This document shows positions 13,805 to 26,676 of a stretch of DNA of 64,000 nucleotides, in pieces. The stretch is from positions 107,457,047 to 107,521,046 of the forward strand of contig JBOZIK010000001.1 in assembly GCA_051453625.1 (NCBI GenBank), read 5' to 3'. The first letter of the stretch is position 1. Each line of letters opens with the position of its first letter. Source of the DNA: Welwitschia mirabilis (taxonomy: Eukaryota; Gnetophyta; Gnetopsida; Welwitschiales). The notes beneath the pieces are model-generated. The model was not told the DNA's origin, searched no databases, and was given only the letters and a program-made list of their open reading frames with translations. Made by a program: the position numbers and the translations under genes.

Positions 13805-14640
13805 AAGTACTCATGAAAAGGAGTAACTTCCTTGGGTGAACAATGAAAGGATATTATTTGTTAGACCTCCACTCTTCAAATGGAAAAACTATGCCTATTG
13901 AAAGATGAGGGTGTAGATGTTCTTACAATCTTATGCATTTTAGGATTGGAGAGAAACTATGACAAAGAAAAACATGTCTAAAGAAGAAACTTATTCTACT
14001 CTCATGGCCATTGCACATTCTCAAGAAGAAAAAGATGATATAAGAGAAGAAGATGAAATAGATAGTGAAGATGACATAGGTTTAAATCTTCAAGAAATGT
14101 ATGATCTAATTTTTGATAAATGCTTAAACTAGAAAAGGTATGTATAATAAAAAGGTTACTTAATGATTGTGAAGAAGCTTATGAACAGAAGAAGAATATT
14201 AGCAATGAATTATCTTCAAAAAACTTAGCTCTTAAAGCTGAAGTTAGTAGACTAATGTGTGAATTGAAGTGTGTAAGATAGGAGCTATCCAATTCAAAGA
14301 AGATCAATGAGAAACTCATCCAAGAAAAGGAGACCTTGAATGTTATGCTTGAATAGTGTAAACACTCAAATGATAATAGTGGATTGGAACATAATGAAGC
14401 TATAACAAGTACTTAAATCTTTTCACTCAACAAATGGATCTACAAGCTAAGGTATTAACACTTTATGTATACAAATAATATTATTTGTTATTATTATCAT
14501 AATAGAAATCAGTATCAGTATAGATGTTCAATGAAATTTAAAAGCAAATATTATACTAACAATGCCAAAGATAAAGTATAATGGTACAGTGTTTTATGTA
14601 ATATAAACTAAGAAAAATATGAATGCCTAAATCGAGAATA
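13805..14640 (+). pseudogene. Cop-1 gag remnant
   Basis: Badly broken frame. The later part (about 14110-14400) reads in one frame as a Lys/Glu/Leu-rich helical region (ALKAEVSRLMCELKCV, LSNSKKINEKLIQEKE), like the coiled coil of large copia gag proteins. No clear CCHC zinc knuckle could be read. Its position between the primer site and protease supports gag. It encoded the capsid-like protein of a copia virus-like particle and is now non-functional. Confidence 0.6.
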
Positions 14641-14654
14641 GCACCTTTAGCTCA

Positions 14655-14897
14655 ACAGCATTCAAAGTAGTGAAGAAACATTCATGGTATGTTAAGAGTG
14701 GCTGCTCAAGGCACCTGACTAGAGATAAGTCTAGCTTCATCACCTTAGTAGAATCAGTTAAAGGAGTTGTAATCTTTAGAGACAACATAGAACCATCAAT
14801 TAAGGGTATTTGCACCATTGAAGGAGGTAATTTACTAGAGGTAAAAGATGTATTTTTTATAGAAGGTTTACAGCATAATCTCTTAAGTGTAAGTTAA
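14655..14897 (+). pseudogene. Cop-1 copia protease remnant
   Basis: A 75-codon frame carries the copia aspartic protease signature region HSWYVKSGCSRHL. The position of the catalytic Asp in the family's D-S-G triad is occupied by Lys, so it is inactive. Downstream GVVIFRDN, IKGICTIEGG and the closing VKDVFFIEGLQHNLLSVS match the usual copia layout before the GAG-pre-integrase domain. The frame then closes with a stop. The protease processed Gag-Pol in the ancestral element. Confidence 0.85.
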
Positions 14898-15820
14898 ATC
14901 TATGATGCAAATTTTTTTGTTACTTTTATAAAGAATGATTATTTATACGAAAACAAGATACTGCCAAAGTCTTATTTTCTAGAATAAGAAAATTAAATGT
15001 TTACATTACCATCTTGCAAGATATGTCTAACAATGGAATTAAGTGTTTTCTTAGTAAAATAGATAAAGCAAAGTTTGTTCATGTGAACAAAGATCTTCTC
15101 AAAACCTTATCCACAAAAGAATTGATAAGAGAACTTCCCAAGTTTAAAATCATTGATGATTGAATCTGTGAAGCTTATGAGAAAGGAAAACTAATAAAGG
15201 TAAAATTTGGTAAGAAAAATATTATCTCTACTGAATGTCCATTACATCTCTTATATTTATATGTTATTGATCCTTCATCTATAAAAAGTTTAGGCAAGAA
15301 AAGATATTATTTAACAATTGTAGATGTTTTTCCATGTTTTACATAGGTAGCCTTCCTTGCACATAAGGATGAGGATTTTAATGCCTTTTCTAAGTTCTAC
15401 ATTAGGTTACAAACTTAATAGGGATACAAAATTAAAATGATAAAGAAGTAATACTAAGTTTAAAAATGCAAAGTTCAAAGAATTCTGTGAATTGTTTAGT
15501 ATTCAACTTCAATTCTTAGCTTCAAGGATACCATAACAAAATGGATTAGCTAAAAGAAAGAACAAGATTCTCAATAACATGGCAAGGACAATGATGCATA
15601 AAAAAAGGTATCATATAATTTTTGAGCAAAAGCAATCAATATAGCTTATTATGTTCCCAATAGAGTTTTGATAAGAATATTAACTTCTAAAACTTCATAT
15701 GAGTTATGATTAGGCAGAAAACCTTTTATTAAGTACTTTTATATTTTTAATTCAAAATTCTTTATTCTAAATAAAAAGGATAATTTGAGAAAAATTGATT
15801 CAAAAGTTAATGAATAAATT
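14898..15820 (+). pseudogene. Cop-1 integrase remnant with GAG-pre-integrase region
   Basis: Pieces across several frames. HVNKDLLKTLSTKELIRELPK (about 15078-15140) lies in the GAG-pre-IN region, and GKKRYYLTIVDVFPCFTXVAF (about 15295-15352; X is a stop) covers the first catalytic Asp region of integrase. Later pieces (YVPNRVL, TSKTSYEL, GRKPFIKYF, about 15640-15740) match the integrase C-terminal part. Several stops and frameshifts interrupt it. It once inserted the cDNA into host DNA. Confidence 0.75.
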
Positions 15821-16199
15821 TTTCTAAAATCATCTATGATTAGTAAAGCTTACAAAGTGTATAATAATAGAATCAGTGTAGTTGAGGAAATTATATATGT
15901 CAAAATAAGTGATATTAAGTCAACTCCTATGAATGTGGAAGTGGATTATGCTTTTGTACACGTTGTTCAATCCTCTAGATAATCTCAAGTTCAACTTGAT
16001 ACTAAGGAAGAAAAAGAAAGAACAATCAAATAAGGAAAATCCATCAACCATGTTAAGGCTAAAGAAAAATCACTTCATAAGCAACATTATATGGAATCCA
16101 TAGGAAGGTATTCAAACTAGAAGTCATACTAGAAAATTTTGTGGTTATGCTGCTTATATCTCTCAAGATGAACCTAAAACTTTCAAAGAAGTAGAAAAT

Positions 16200-16571
16200 G
16201 ATGAACATTAGATGGTTGTTATGTAAGAAGAGCTTAATTAGTTTAAAATATGCAATGATTAAGAGCTTACTCCAAGACCCTCTAACAAATCAGTTATTGG
16301 CACTAAGTGGATTTTCAAAAACAAAATAGATGAGAATGAAAATGTTTTTAGAAATAAAGTAAGACTAGTCAAAAAAGGTTATAAACAACAAGAAGAAATT
16401 GTCTTTGAAGAAACCTTTGCTTTTGTGGCTTATATGAAATCAATACAAAATGCTTTTAGCCTTTATTTTTATGCAATATTTAAAACTTTATCAAATGAAT
16501 GTCAAAAGTGCTTTACTTAATTGAAATCCTTAAGAAGAAGTACATGTTAAACAATCAGATGAGTTCATTAA
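16200..16571 (+). pseudogene. Cop-1 reverse transcriptase, truncated by an LTR
   Basis: Contains the N-terminal part of copia RT: PRPSNKSVIGTKWIFKNK, then VRLVKKGYKQQEEIVFEETF, then QMNVKSALLN (about 16271-16525), interrupted by stops. Homology ends at about 16571, where a Gyp-A LTR begins. The rest of RT, RNase H and the 3' LTR are not found on the far side of that LTR (17675 onward). Cop-1 was therefore either cut by recombination or the Gyp-A insertion was followed by a deletion. Confidence 0.85.
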
Positions 16572-17674
16572 CGTTGAGATGTCAACTTGACCTATTTAAT
16601 GCAATTGTGGAGTATATTTTTAGGTACTATTTACAGGCTTTTCTAGGGATTTATGCAAATTCTACAAATCTCCTATATAGGCTAAAATATGTAATAATAT
16701 TCCAAATAAGAAGCCATTTTTAGATAAAGAATGATCAAAGAAAAATAATAAAGATATATTGGTCATTCTCACTATTATGGGGATAACAAAGCGAATGGCA
16801 GTCGAGAAAGTATGGTCATCCTCTATGTCGTGGAGACGACGACTAGGACTATGGTCAGCTTTTTCGATACATGTAAAGAATTAGTTGGCAGATGGTATGT
16901 CATCCTCTATTTTGTGGGGAAAAAATGAGGGAAAACACTTAAAATAATGTGTAAAGTTAATTAAATTGTTATGAAAGGGTGTATTTAACTTATACCTCTT
17001 TGTTTCACACTCTTTAGCAACTTATCCCAACCTATAAATAGATCCCTTCAGACCCTATTCAAAATCATCTTTTGCATTGACATTTTTGTGACATTTGGAG
17101 ATTTTTGGTGGTAAGGAGATTCATCCTACTTGTGAGAAGGATCACCTTGGTGTCAAGCAGAGAATCTTTAATTAAGGAGTTATTGTCATAAGTGGATGTA
17201 CTTCAATTTCATTAATAAAAGTATTGATTAAATTAAAATCTTTTTAACTGTTTTATTGTTATTCCTTATAGCTTATCTTAATTGCAATTTAAGTGACATG
17301 AATTTGTAATTGAAATAGGTTACAAAGACCAATCTAAGTGATAATAGATGGGAGGTTTAATTAAATTTATTGCATTAGAATTGCACTCATTACATTGCAT
17401 TTCATTCCATTGCATTACATTGCATTCCATCTTCATCTTTGCATTGTTTAATTTTTTTTCCTTTAAAGTAAAAGTCCAAAATATTTATTCTTCTCTTGAT
17501 GAAAGAAATTTTTCAATTCTCTTTTGATATTCTTCTCTAAGTGTACGATAATTGGGTTTATCCCACTATACAAATGTGTATTGTGTTTAATTAGACATTT
17601 AGCTTTTTGGATGTTACAAGTTAAATTCGATCTTTAGAATATTAGAATTAGAAGTACAAATACGCATTGCAATA
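16572..17674 (+). repeat. Gyp-A3: solo LTR of the Gyp-A family
   Basis: Full-length copy of about 1.10 kb, from CGTTGAGATG (TG start mutated) to CATTGCAATA (family end CATCACAACA). Neither a polypurine tract (left) nor a primer site (right) adjoins, so it is a solo LTR. It has the TATA motif at 17031-17041, foldback motifs at about 16780, 16815-16840 and 16899-16920, and a tract of ATTGC/ATTCC pentamers at about 17380-17435. Flanking 5-mers ATTAA and ATACA do not match well, so the target duplication is lost or the locus was rearranged. Confidence 0.88.
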
Positions 17675-20600
17675 ATACATTACTGTGCATGTCAATTTAT
17701 ACTTCCTCCATGTGTCACTAGAATTAAGGTTTAATCTCATTTATTGTTTAATTGAACCCATATGTGTAAAACCATTAATTCCCAAAACAAGTGCAAGAAC
17801 ATGAGTTGTTTCAGATTTTGCTTTAGAAAGACAGTAACACTAATAGTCCTAACCAGTGATGCCAGTGCTTAGTGATAGAAATTAGTTAATTTCAAAAATA
17901 TTCTCCAAAATCTAGCAACAAATGTTAAGGAAAATTCATACTTGCATGAAAAATAATCAAAAGAAAAGAAAACATTAATGTGTGATAAAATAATGAATTT
18001 AATGTTTCTCCCTATGTTAAATTAATCAATTATACTTATTTAGAATGTTAATTTTGGCATGAAAACATAACACTTTCTTTATTATTTCCCTTAATGATGT
18101 AGAATCTTTAATAGATGTTAAATACCATGATAACGTTCCTTATATGCTTACCAAATTCCTTAGATATTGTTGTATTGCACTTACAAATGAATATATACCA
18201 AATAGGGAATGGGACATACCTTGTAATTACCTTTACAAAAACCAACTAGTACTTTTTAGTTTTATCATTCAAAATGTTTTACCTACATCGCATGTGACTA
18301 ATTCCTATTATAGTCACCTTGATATAATTAAGATCATCTAAGATAGTAACCACTTTAATATAATCAAATGACTTTTTATCACTATAAAAAATAATATGAA
18401 CTATAGGAGTAATCTTCCCCTTTCATGCTTAGTTTTAGACTTAATTTATAATACCTTATCTCATACTCTAGAATTTAGGGGATGGGATAAAACCTTCATA
18501 GAATCAGTAACCCCTAAAATGATTATCCAATTTATTAAGTATAAAAATAAAGATTTGATTTTAAGGGTTATTTATGAGATTCAAGAAGAAGAATAACATA
18601 CTTAAAGGATTCCTCTTCCTTATCAAGATTGTTCCTCTTCCTAATCTTTACACACTATAAGAATAAAGGAAACAGATCCTATTGGTTATCTTCTCATGTC
18701 CATTCTTCCCCATCTTCTTAGTTCCCTCCTTCCATCAATCATTACCATTCCTTTACTACTTTAAGTAATAACTTCTTGTAGGAAGTCTTCAAATCATAAA
18801 GGCCTTGGATTTGAAAGCTATGTGGAAAAATGAAAATAATTATCAAGAAACTAAAGAAACAAGAAGAGGAGAATTAAAGATTGGAAAGGTTGGATTCTCA
18901 TAGAAGATTCATGACTAAATTTCTCTCTCTCTTCCTCCCTCTCCCTCTTCCTCTCTCCCTCCCTTCCTCTCTCTCTCACTCACTCTCTCTCTCTCTCTCT
19001 CACTCTCTCTCTCACATACTCTCATTCTCTCTCTCTCTCACTCTCTTACTTTCTCACACCCTTCTTCCCTTTTACTTTTTTATTTTTTATAGGTACATTA
19101 ATTATATCTTATTGTAATCATTCTTTATCTAATAAAAAATTGATATAAATCCCTATTTATGTTAATCTAGTTTTTATTCTAAATTAACACTTAATTAAAA
19201 TCATTTTAACTTAGTTTTTAAGGATCTATAATGTAATGGTTAAAAAATAACTCTTAAAAGAGTTAGTAATACTAGATTTCCTAATTAATGTTGTTACCTT
19301 AATTTGCACAGATAAACTCTTGTTTAATTAAGAAATTATACATTCCAATTCTAGTTTTTTAGTACTTGGGTCTATGTTAAAAATCCTTACAAATTAACTA
19401 ATTTAGATTTATCATCTACTTCCTTATTTTGAAATAATTAAATTTCATTTTTCATTATTCATCCTTTTTTAGTTATTTTTTATTATTAGGGAAAAAATAT
19501 ATTTTAGATTTAGAGATTTAATTCATTACAATCAAAGAGTTATTTTAAGTATTAATCCTTCTTTTACATTAATTTATCTTTTATATTTTCTAGTTAGTCA
19601 TTCATTGCATATTTTATTTTTATGCAAATTTCTTTTCTTGCTCTTTTTAAATCACATTAGCACATGCATCATTCACTTTTCATTGTTTTTACATTTAATT
19701 TTTCATATTTTTAAACTTTAAGAACAAATTTTAGCGTTGGTTGAGGGCAGTGGCATTTTAACTTAATTATCTATATTTTATTATTTATTCTTTGTCTTAA
19801 GCATAATATTAGATTATATTAGCCATTTTTTAAAAAATTTCCTTTATCGTTTTATATTTAATTACTTTGGTTCGAAATATTTGATATGTTAAATAATATT
19901 TTGACACATCTTTTCTCTAAGGGACTAGCAAAAGTTTATTTGGAGGATATGACAACATGTAAAAATTGACATTTACATCAAGGAATTTTGGCCTTACTAG
20001 AATTCTTATTTGATTATCACAATGATTTTATGTATTTATTATTTAGAAGGCCACGAAAATCTAGTTTTACTAATAATCTACCTTAACACTATCATTTTGT
20101 AGGATATTTGCATCATCTGGAGCATTGTGATAGAAGAAGAAGGTGCACTAAGCATTATTAGTAGTGATTTTGGTTCTAAGAGTGGTGGCATGAAGTGCTA
20201 TGAGTATAATGGGTTCATACTTATGTTCTTAAACTTTCTTAACACAATCAATCCATTTTAATCATTTCTAAAGATAGAGGATTAATGGAGAATATTTTCT
20301 TAAAAAAAACCATTGAATTGATTCGATGACTAAAGGATGATTTTGTACACTTTGGAAATTCTAAAGAATAACTTCATTAGGCCTTAGAAATACTAATTGT
20401 AAATTCTAATTTAGGCATATAAATATCCTACTTTATTTCACTTAAAGGCATTATATCATTTGACATATTATATAAGAGATATTGGATCTTTAATCATGTA
20501 TTCTTTCTAAGCCTTCCATAGGAATGAACTAGCTATTAAGATAGTATGATGCTTCTTGGTTTATCATGAGTACCTTCATGGATTGTATGATTTTATTTTT

Positions 20601-23600
20601 TTGATAATACAATGTTACATTTTCATGGTTTTTTTTCTTTTATATCAAGTTTTGAAGGATCTCGTACATGTTACACATAGGACTAGCTAAGGCATGTTAT
20701 TACTTAAAGATATTTTGGTGATTTTTCTTTTCATTCTAGATTGCATAACCTGAATCTTTATTTAATGGATCTTGGGAGACCACTACTTTTCATTCTTATT
20801 TTATTCTTACTATGAAGTCTAGATCACTTTTATGCATCACCCTAATGTTTATCATAAATGAGATTACGCCACTATTATTTAGCTAGAACTATATGATTCT
20901 TGTGTCTTTGGTGGATGAGATTATTTCACTATGCTTGAGTTTGAGTAAAAGATACATAAACTTACTTTAATACATATGCTTTTTCATGGAGTTACTAGTT
21001 TGAATTCTATGTATTATTTCTAGTTATCTTATACATTTTACTCTCTTATACTCATTATGATTATTCTTACTTTATTGATAGTTCATGACATCTATCTTGA
21101 GGAAGAATAACACTGGGACTATACTACAAATAAAAGTCCTAGTAGTATTGGTAAAAGTTGGATTTGGCCATGTAATATTAGTATTCCTTGGATAATCTTA
21201 CTATTTATCATAGATTAATGATAGATACAAGCATAGCTAGATTTTATTAAGCTATTCATTTAAACTAGTATCATAAATAACCTTATCCTATATCCAAGCT
21301 AAAAAAACTATAAATTTGGCTTTTAAAATCATATTTCTTAATCTTAAAATTTTTGCAAATGGTTGTAACTAATTGTTGTACTTTAAAAAAACTATTTTTA
21401 AATCAAGAAATACATCTTAAAGAGTAAAAAGACCTTAGAGGAGCATGCTAAGATTGAACATAAATATTCTTGAAAATTTAAGATTCTTGTAAGATAATGT
21501 TGAAAAAAAAAAATATTGTGAAAAACTCTATAACTTTCACCAAGCATGAGAAGATTAATTGAAATAGGAACTATTCAAATGAGTAAGTGTAACAGATTAC
21601 TTAAATAGGATTATAATCACTAGCTTTAAGATAATAAGAAAGCATAGTCAAACTATGATAATGGTCTAATCTAGTAAAATTTATGCTAGAGCCATAGCAA
21701 TGATTAGACTAAATAAATTAGATGAAATCTTTACACTAATAATGATTAATGACATCATGTAATCAAAATTTAATCATGAATCTAAGCCAAGTCTATAACT
21801 TATAAGAATCTAAAGATAAGCTCAAGTTATGATCTCTATCATTTTCAAATTCTTCCATATTGAAATCTTTAATAGTGATTCAACTAATAGGAGAGAGTTC
21901 AAACATAAGAAATTTCAATAATGCAACCTTGTTATAAGGCAAATTAAAAGAATCAATAGCTAAAACACTAAAACATAAATTTTGAAACTATACTAAACAA
22001 TATTTTTATTAGTTCCAAAATTAGAAATATTTTAACACCACCTATGATTAAAAAAATAGCAATACCACCATTGCCCTCCTCATGCTTGGAAATCAATTTT
22101 CAAACTAAAGGATTAATAATATTCAATCTAATATGTAATACTTTATTAAAACACTTAACTATAATTATTTTTAATTAATATATTAATTATTTATTAATCG
22201 TAATCATTAATTAGGATTTCATCTTTAAATATTATTCCTTTCTTTATTTTTCTTAACCCTCTTCTAATTGCATTTTAGTTATTTATTTATTTTTAATTAT
22301 TTATCATCTAATAAAATATTAAGTAATAATACTTATGATATAATTATATTATGAGGAATAAGATGACATTTAAAAATACTAAAACTCCTACTATGATTAT
22401 ATTATGTAGAATTGACACAATACATCATCTTAAAATAATACGCATTAAGTTTGCATTATTGAATTAAATTCATTTAATGATTATAGGGCATCACAAATTT
22501 ATACAATACACTTCATTGAATGTTTACATGAATTTTTATGAGATTATTAATTTGTTTTTAAGACTTTTGTTTTGTCCTTATGAGGGTCTTTTTTATTCTA
22601 TTCATGTTTGCAAGTTATTATGCATAATGGCTTTTATGTGTCTTCTATGGTATCACTACTACTATCCATTATGTTACTTTTATTTTTATTTTTAGCCTTT
22701 GAATGAATATCATGTGTCATATTAATAGCTTTAATTATGTATAATACATGTTTATAGTATATGTTATTATCCTAAAATATTCAGTAATAATGCTCACACA
22801 TAAGTCAAACTTTTAGAAATAAAAGCTTCTGGTAATATTACATTTTCATAATAAAAAAATTTTAACTACAAGATTTTTCTATCAAATTTAATTCTTTAAT
22901 AGGTCATCTAAACTCATAAAGGTAAAATTATTTCTTTTATTCTCATTTTAGCCTTTATATTCCTATGAATACGCTTCTATGTGTTCTTATATAATAAATT
23001 ATGAGATTTTAATTGCTGTTTTTTTCAAATCTCTCATGGTGTGTTGGATTACCCTGATATCCTTATTCATATCTTAGACATTATTCCTTTTTTTTTCTAG
23101 CTTATCCTTTGTTTTATAATTTTTCAAAATTTATCTATTACTTTATCATTTTCTTCTAGTTTTTCTATAAGTTCTAAGCTATTTCCTTTAACTTAGTTTT
23201 TACAATATCCTTAAAACTTATATAGATCTAGATCTTTTTCTTTTAATTTCTCATTAAATTTTCCTACAATAGTTGGATATGTATAAATAAATTCTTTAAG
23301 CTCATTTATTTCATCCCATAAAAATTACATTATTGTTTTCTTAATATTAATTCTATAACTACTTCATACATATCATAACATCCATTCCACATTTGACGTA
23401 ATTAATTTTTATAGAATATACTTATTAATAATGATGAAATTTTAGAAAAAAATTATTCTTTATTTAATTAACATTTTTATATATGATATTTGAATTGTCC
23501 TCCTTGAAAAACTTATAGAAGCATATCCCCATGTTTTCTTATACTTCTAATTCTTTAGGATATATTTTAGGTTAAGATTCTAAGAAAAATGGTTGTTTAT

Positions 23601-25225
23601 AGCTTCTAGTTAATAAATTCTAGTATATAAGAAAGAAAAGATGCTTTTTGTTTAATGTAGTTTATTATGTGTTACTTTATCAACATATCTGTTTATACCT
23701 TACTCCTTTATATCTATTTCCATTAATATCTTACTTGGGTAGGATCTTTAATTTTACCCTACTTCATCTTAGTAAAATTTTTTTTCTTTGTAGTAAATAA
23801 CATCTTATGTCAAAACAGATATGTTATATTGAATAAGCTATAGTATGTATTTTAAAAATATCATTTCATTTAGCATTTTTAGTCTTCTGCAAAAAAAATT
23901 CATAACCAAATATTAGTAAAATAAGTGGTAAACATATTCATAAGATTTATTAACTATTTTTCAATCTTTATAATTCCATTTATAATACTCTTGACTATGA
24001 TAAGAACCCATGATATTGATTTTTATTTTCTCAAGTTTACCAAAATGTAGTATAATATAGATTAGAAAGTAATCATAGAATTATCTTGTTTAAAGATTCT
24101 TGTCCTAAGGACTTCTACTAGTTTATTGTATTCTTCTCTATATTACCTAATTCCATGAAGTTTGTTCTCTTAAAAGTTCATTCTTTCTTTCAAGATATAA
24201 GATCTATAATTTTTCTTAAGATTTTTACTTATAACATAATTATTATTATATCTACTAGTTCTTCTATAAGGTTTAGATGATTATGAAAGGGTTTGGATTT
24301 AAGAAATACCATATTTATTTATATAATGTACATAATAACTCTTCATAATGGTATATTAAGATTAAGATCTTTATGATTTCTTCATTTATAAACTGATTTA
24401 TGATAACTAGTCCCATAGATTTTGTTTTTGAATCTTTATTATTGATAATCTCTTTGGCATAGTATAACTTGGTTTTCTAATATGTAAAACATTGGAGTAT
24501 AAAATAATAATTTAAAAAAGATAATACTAAATGGAGATCTTGAATCTTTATTTTATTTACCCTTTCTTGTTATATTTATGTAAGAACATGTAGAAAGGGT
24601 TTTGAGGTTTTTAACTCAATCTTTAAGAGTTTCTTTTAAGTATGAGATCATGATCCTTATTTGTCCATATATTATATAAATAATATTTAGAAACTTTCAA
24701 AGAGAAAGAATTACATTCATCTAGTTCTTCTACATTACAACATTTTCATTTTTACTATAAATTTAACTAAAGTGAAAATTTTCTATTCTTTATTATTTAT
24801 GTTTCTAAGTACCCTAATAATCTCAAATAAGTTATTTTATTATTCTTTAATGAAATCTATTTTTTTAATTTTTCTTAAATCATTTAAGGGATTTGACTCC
24901 TATGCATTATTTTAGATTTAAGAAAAACTTTATTAATTATAGGTGTTTCTTGCTTTTTCCAAATTTTTTATATTTGTTTCTTTTCATAATTTTAATACTC
25001 TTATGAGTTAGGAACTACTAAAACATATAAGCAAAGGAAGAGAAAAGAGAATAGATTAGTAAAAAAAAATCTTTAATCATATCTATGAGACTTTTCATGC
25101 TATGTAATACTAATGACTAGAATTCTCTTAGAAGTGATCTTTGTATATTACCAAATGAAAGAAAAAACTTCATATGGATGTAGAAAAACAAAAATGGTAA
25201 ATATAACAAGGAAAAACTAGTACCT
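17675..25225. other. AT-rich intergenic sequence, no gene recognised
   Basis: About 7.5 kb, stop-dense on both strands, with no transposon domain I can read. The only distinctive feature is the CT microsatellite at 18921-19072. Frames at 18144-18341, 18396-18596 and 22477-22695 are short and match no known family. Confidence 0.6.
18921..19072 (+). repeat. (CT)n microsatellite, interrupted
   Basis: About 150 bases of CTCT/CTCC/CTCA repeats. It creates an artificial Ser/Leu-rich frame at 18881-19117 that should not be read as a gene. Confidence 0.95.
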
Positions 25226-26664
25226 TGGTAAAGTTATTACCTTTATGTATTTTAACTAGGTAGTACCCAATATCATTCTTTCCATAGGGATGAATGTGGT
25301 TAGCTTAAAGTAGTTAGGACATAAATGAGTGTAAGATGAAATGTAAATAATAGGATTCAAATCCATGATATGATTAAAGAGAAAAATTTAATTAGAGAAA
25401 GAAATAATAACCTAACACTTTTAATATAACCTGGGTTATTTGTACATGAAACTTCAATTCTAGAATATGCAACAATGGCTTACATTAAATCCTTTTCTAG
25501 CCAAGTCATTAAGTCTAGATTAGGGTGGAATAATCTCATCCACCACCTAAGTGTTGGTGGAATCCTTCATATCACTTAGCATATTTTTTACTTCAAATAA
25601 AAGTATGGAAGTTAGGAAGCTAAGACTAAAAACCATGAAGCATTCAAAGTGCAAGGTAATTTTCTACTTTAAATTAAAAAGGGTAACTATAACTTTATTA
25701 TCATAAGAAAAAATCACTTGCCTTACATTTCAAGAAAGAAAAATTATGTAGTACAAACTCATCATGCTATTCTTAAGGCTAGTCTACTTCAAAGGGAACT
25801 TAACAAGACATCATTCTCAAGACTATGCTAAGGTGTAATAAAGATTTTACTAAATAGGAACTGATATAATGAGGGGTTTTAAGGCCTACATTATGGATGA
25901 ATCTAAGGAGGAGGATAGTTACGTAATTTATCTTAAAATGGTAGATGAAGTGGATAAGAGCTTGTCTTATGGTATTAGGTGAAATATTTGTCTTATAGTG
26001 TTTGATGGATAAGATTCCATCTTATAGTATTAGATGGATAATATTCTAGCCTGTAGCATTAGGTAGAAGTTTTATCCTCTAGCATATGTTATAAAAGCAT
26101 AATAATTCCTTTAACATATGGCCCTTAGTCTAAATACTTTTTAGCTAATGTCAATGTTGTTTATGTTAATACCACCACCATATGCTACTATCAATTATGA
26201 TTATCACTTTACTACCAAGTCACTGCTACATGTGTGTCACATCAAAACCATGTATTCTCTATGTTGATTTGAAACATCTCTAAGAATCTTAACTGACTGG
26301 GATGCAATAGCTAGCATAACTAGGATGCAATAGCTAATAGGGCCTACAACTTCTTGTAACATTTTATTCCATGATAGTTCCAGGGTATCAAATTATAGCT
26401 AATTTTTACACATTTATGAACACTACTATATAGGTCCACTAATGTTACTAGCATTCTTTGATAGTTAGCCTTAATCATTTTAATAGTGCTTCATTAAGCT
26501 GTTAAATACTTGTATTTATCATGAGAAAGTGCATAATTTAATAATTTATGATAACAGTTAGGAAAGAAATGATTTCATAATAAAAATAGTTAATTACATA
26601 CCTTTCCTAAGCTAAATTAGCCTATAAGATATTTTCTAAATGTTAATTTTTATGTGTTAATACA
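25226..26664 (-). repeat. Gyp-C1 3' LTR
   Basis: Direct repeat of 34432-35848, diverged but collinear throughout. Read on the minus strand it begins TGTATTAACACAT after the purine run at 26665-26676 and ends AACTTTACCA. Length is 1439 bp. It contains about five units of a ~29-bp minisatellite (25947-26085). Confidence 0.88.
25947..26085. repeat. ~29-bp minisatellite in Gyp-C1 3' LTR
   Basis: About five degenerate units around GGATAAGATTCCATCTTATA, each ending near AGTATTAG. The same array is present in the 5' LTR at about 35190-35335, so it is part of the family LTR. Confidence 0.75.
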
Positions 26665-26676
26665 CCCCCTAACTAG
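26665..26676 (-). other. Gyp-C1 polypurine tract region
   Basis: On the minus strand CTAGTTAGGGGG adjoins the LTR start TGTATTAACA. It is a short purine run in the expected place for plus-strand priming. Confidence 0.6.

Noticed and set aside
18881-19117. Open frame rich in Ser, Leu and Pro
   Set aside because: It is the translation of a CT microsatellite.
22477-22695. Hydrophobic 72-codon frame
   Set aside because: Phe/Tyr/Leu richness follows from T-rich DNA; no start context or similarity supports a gene.
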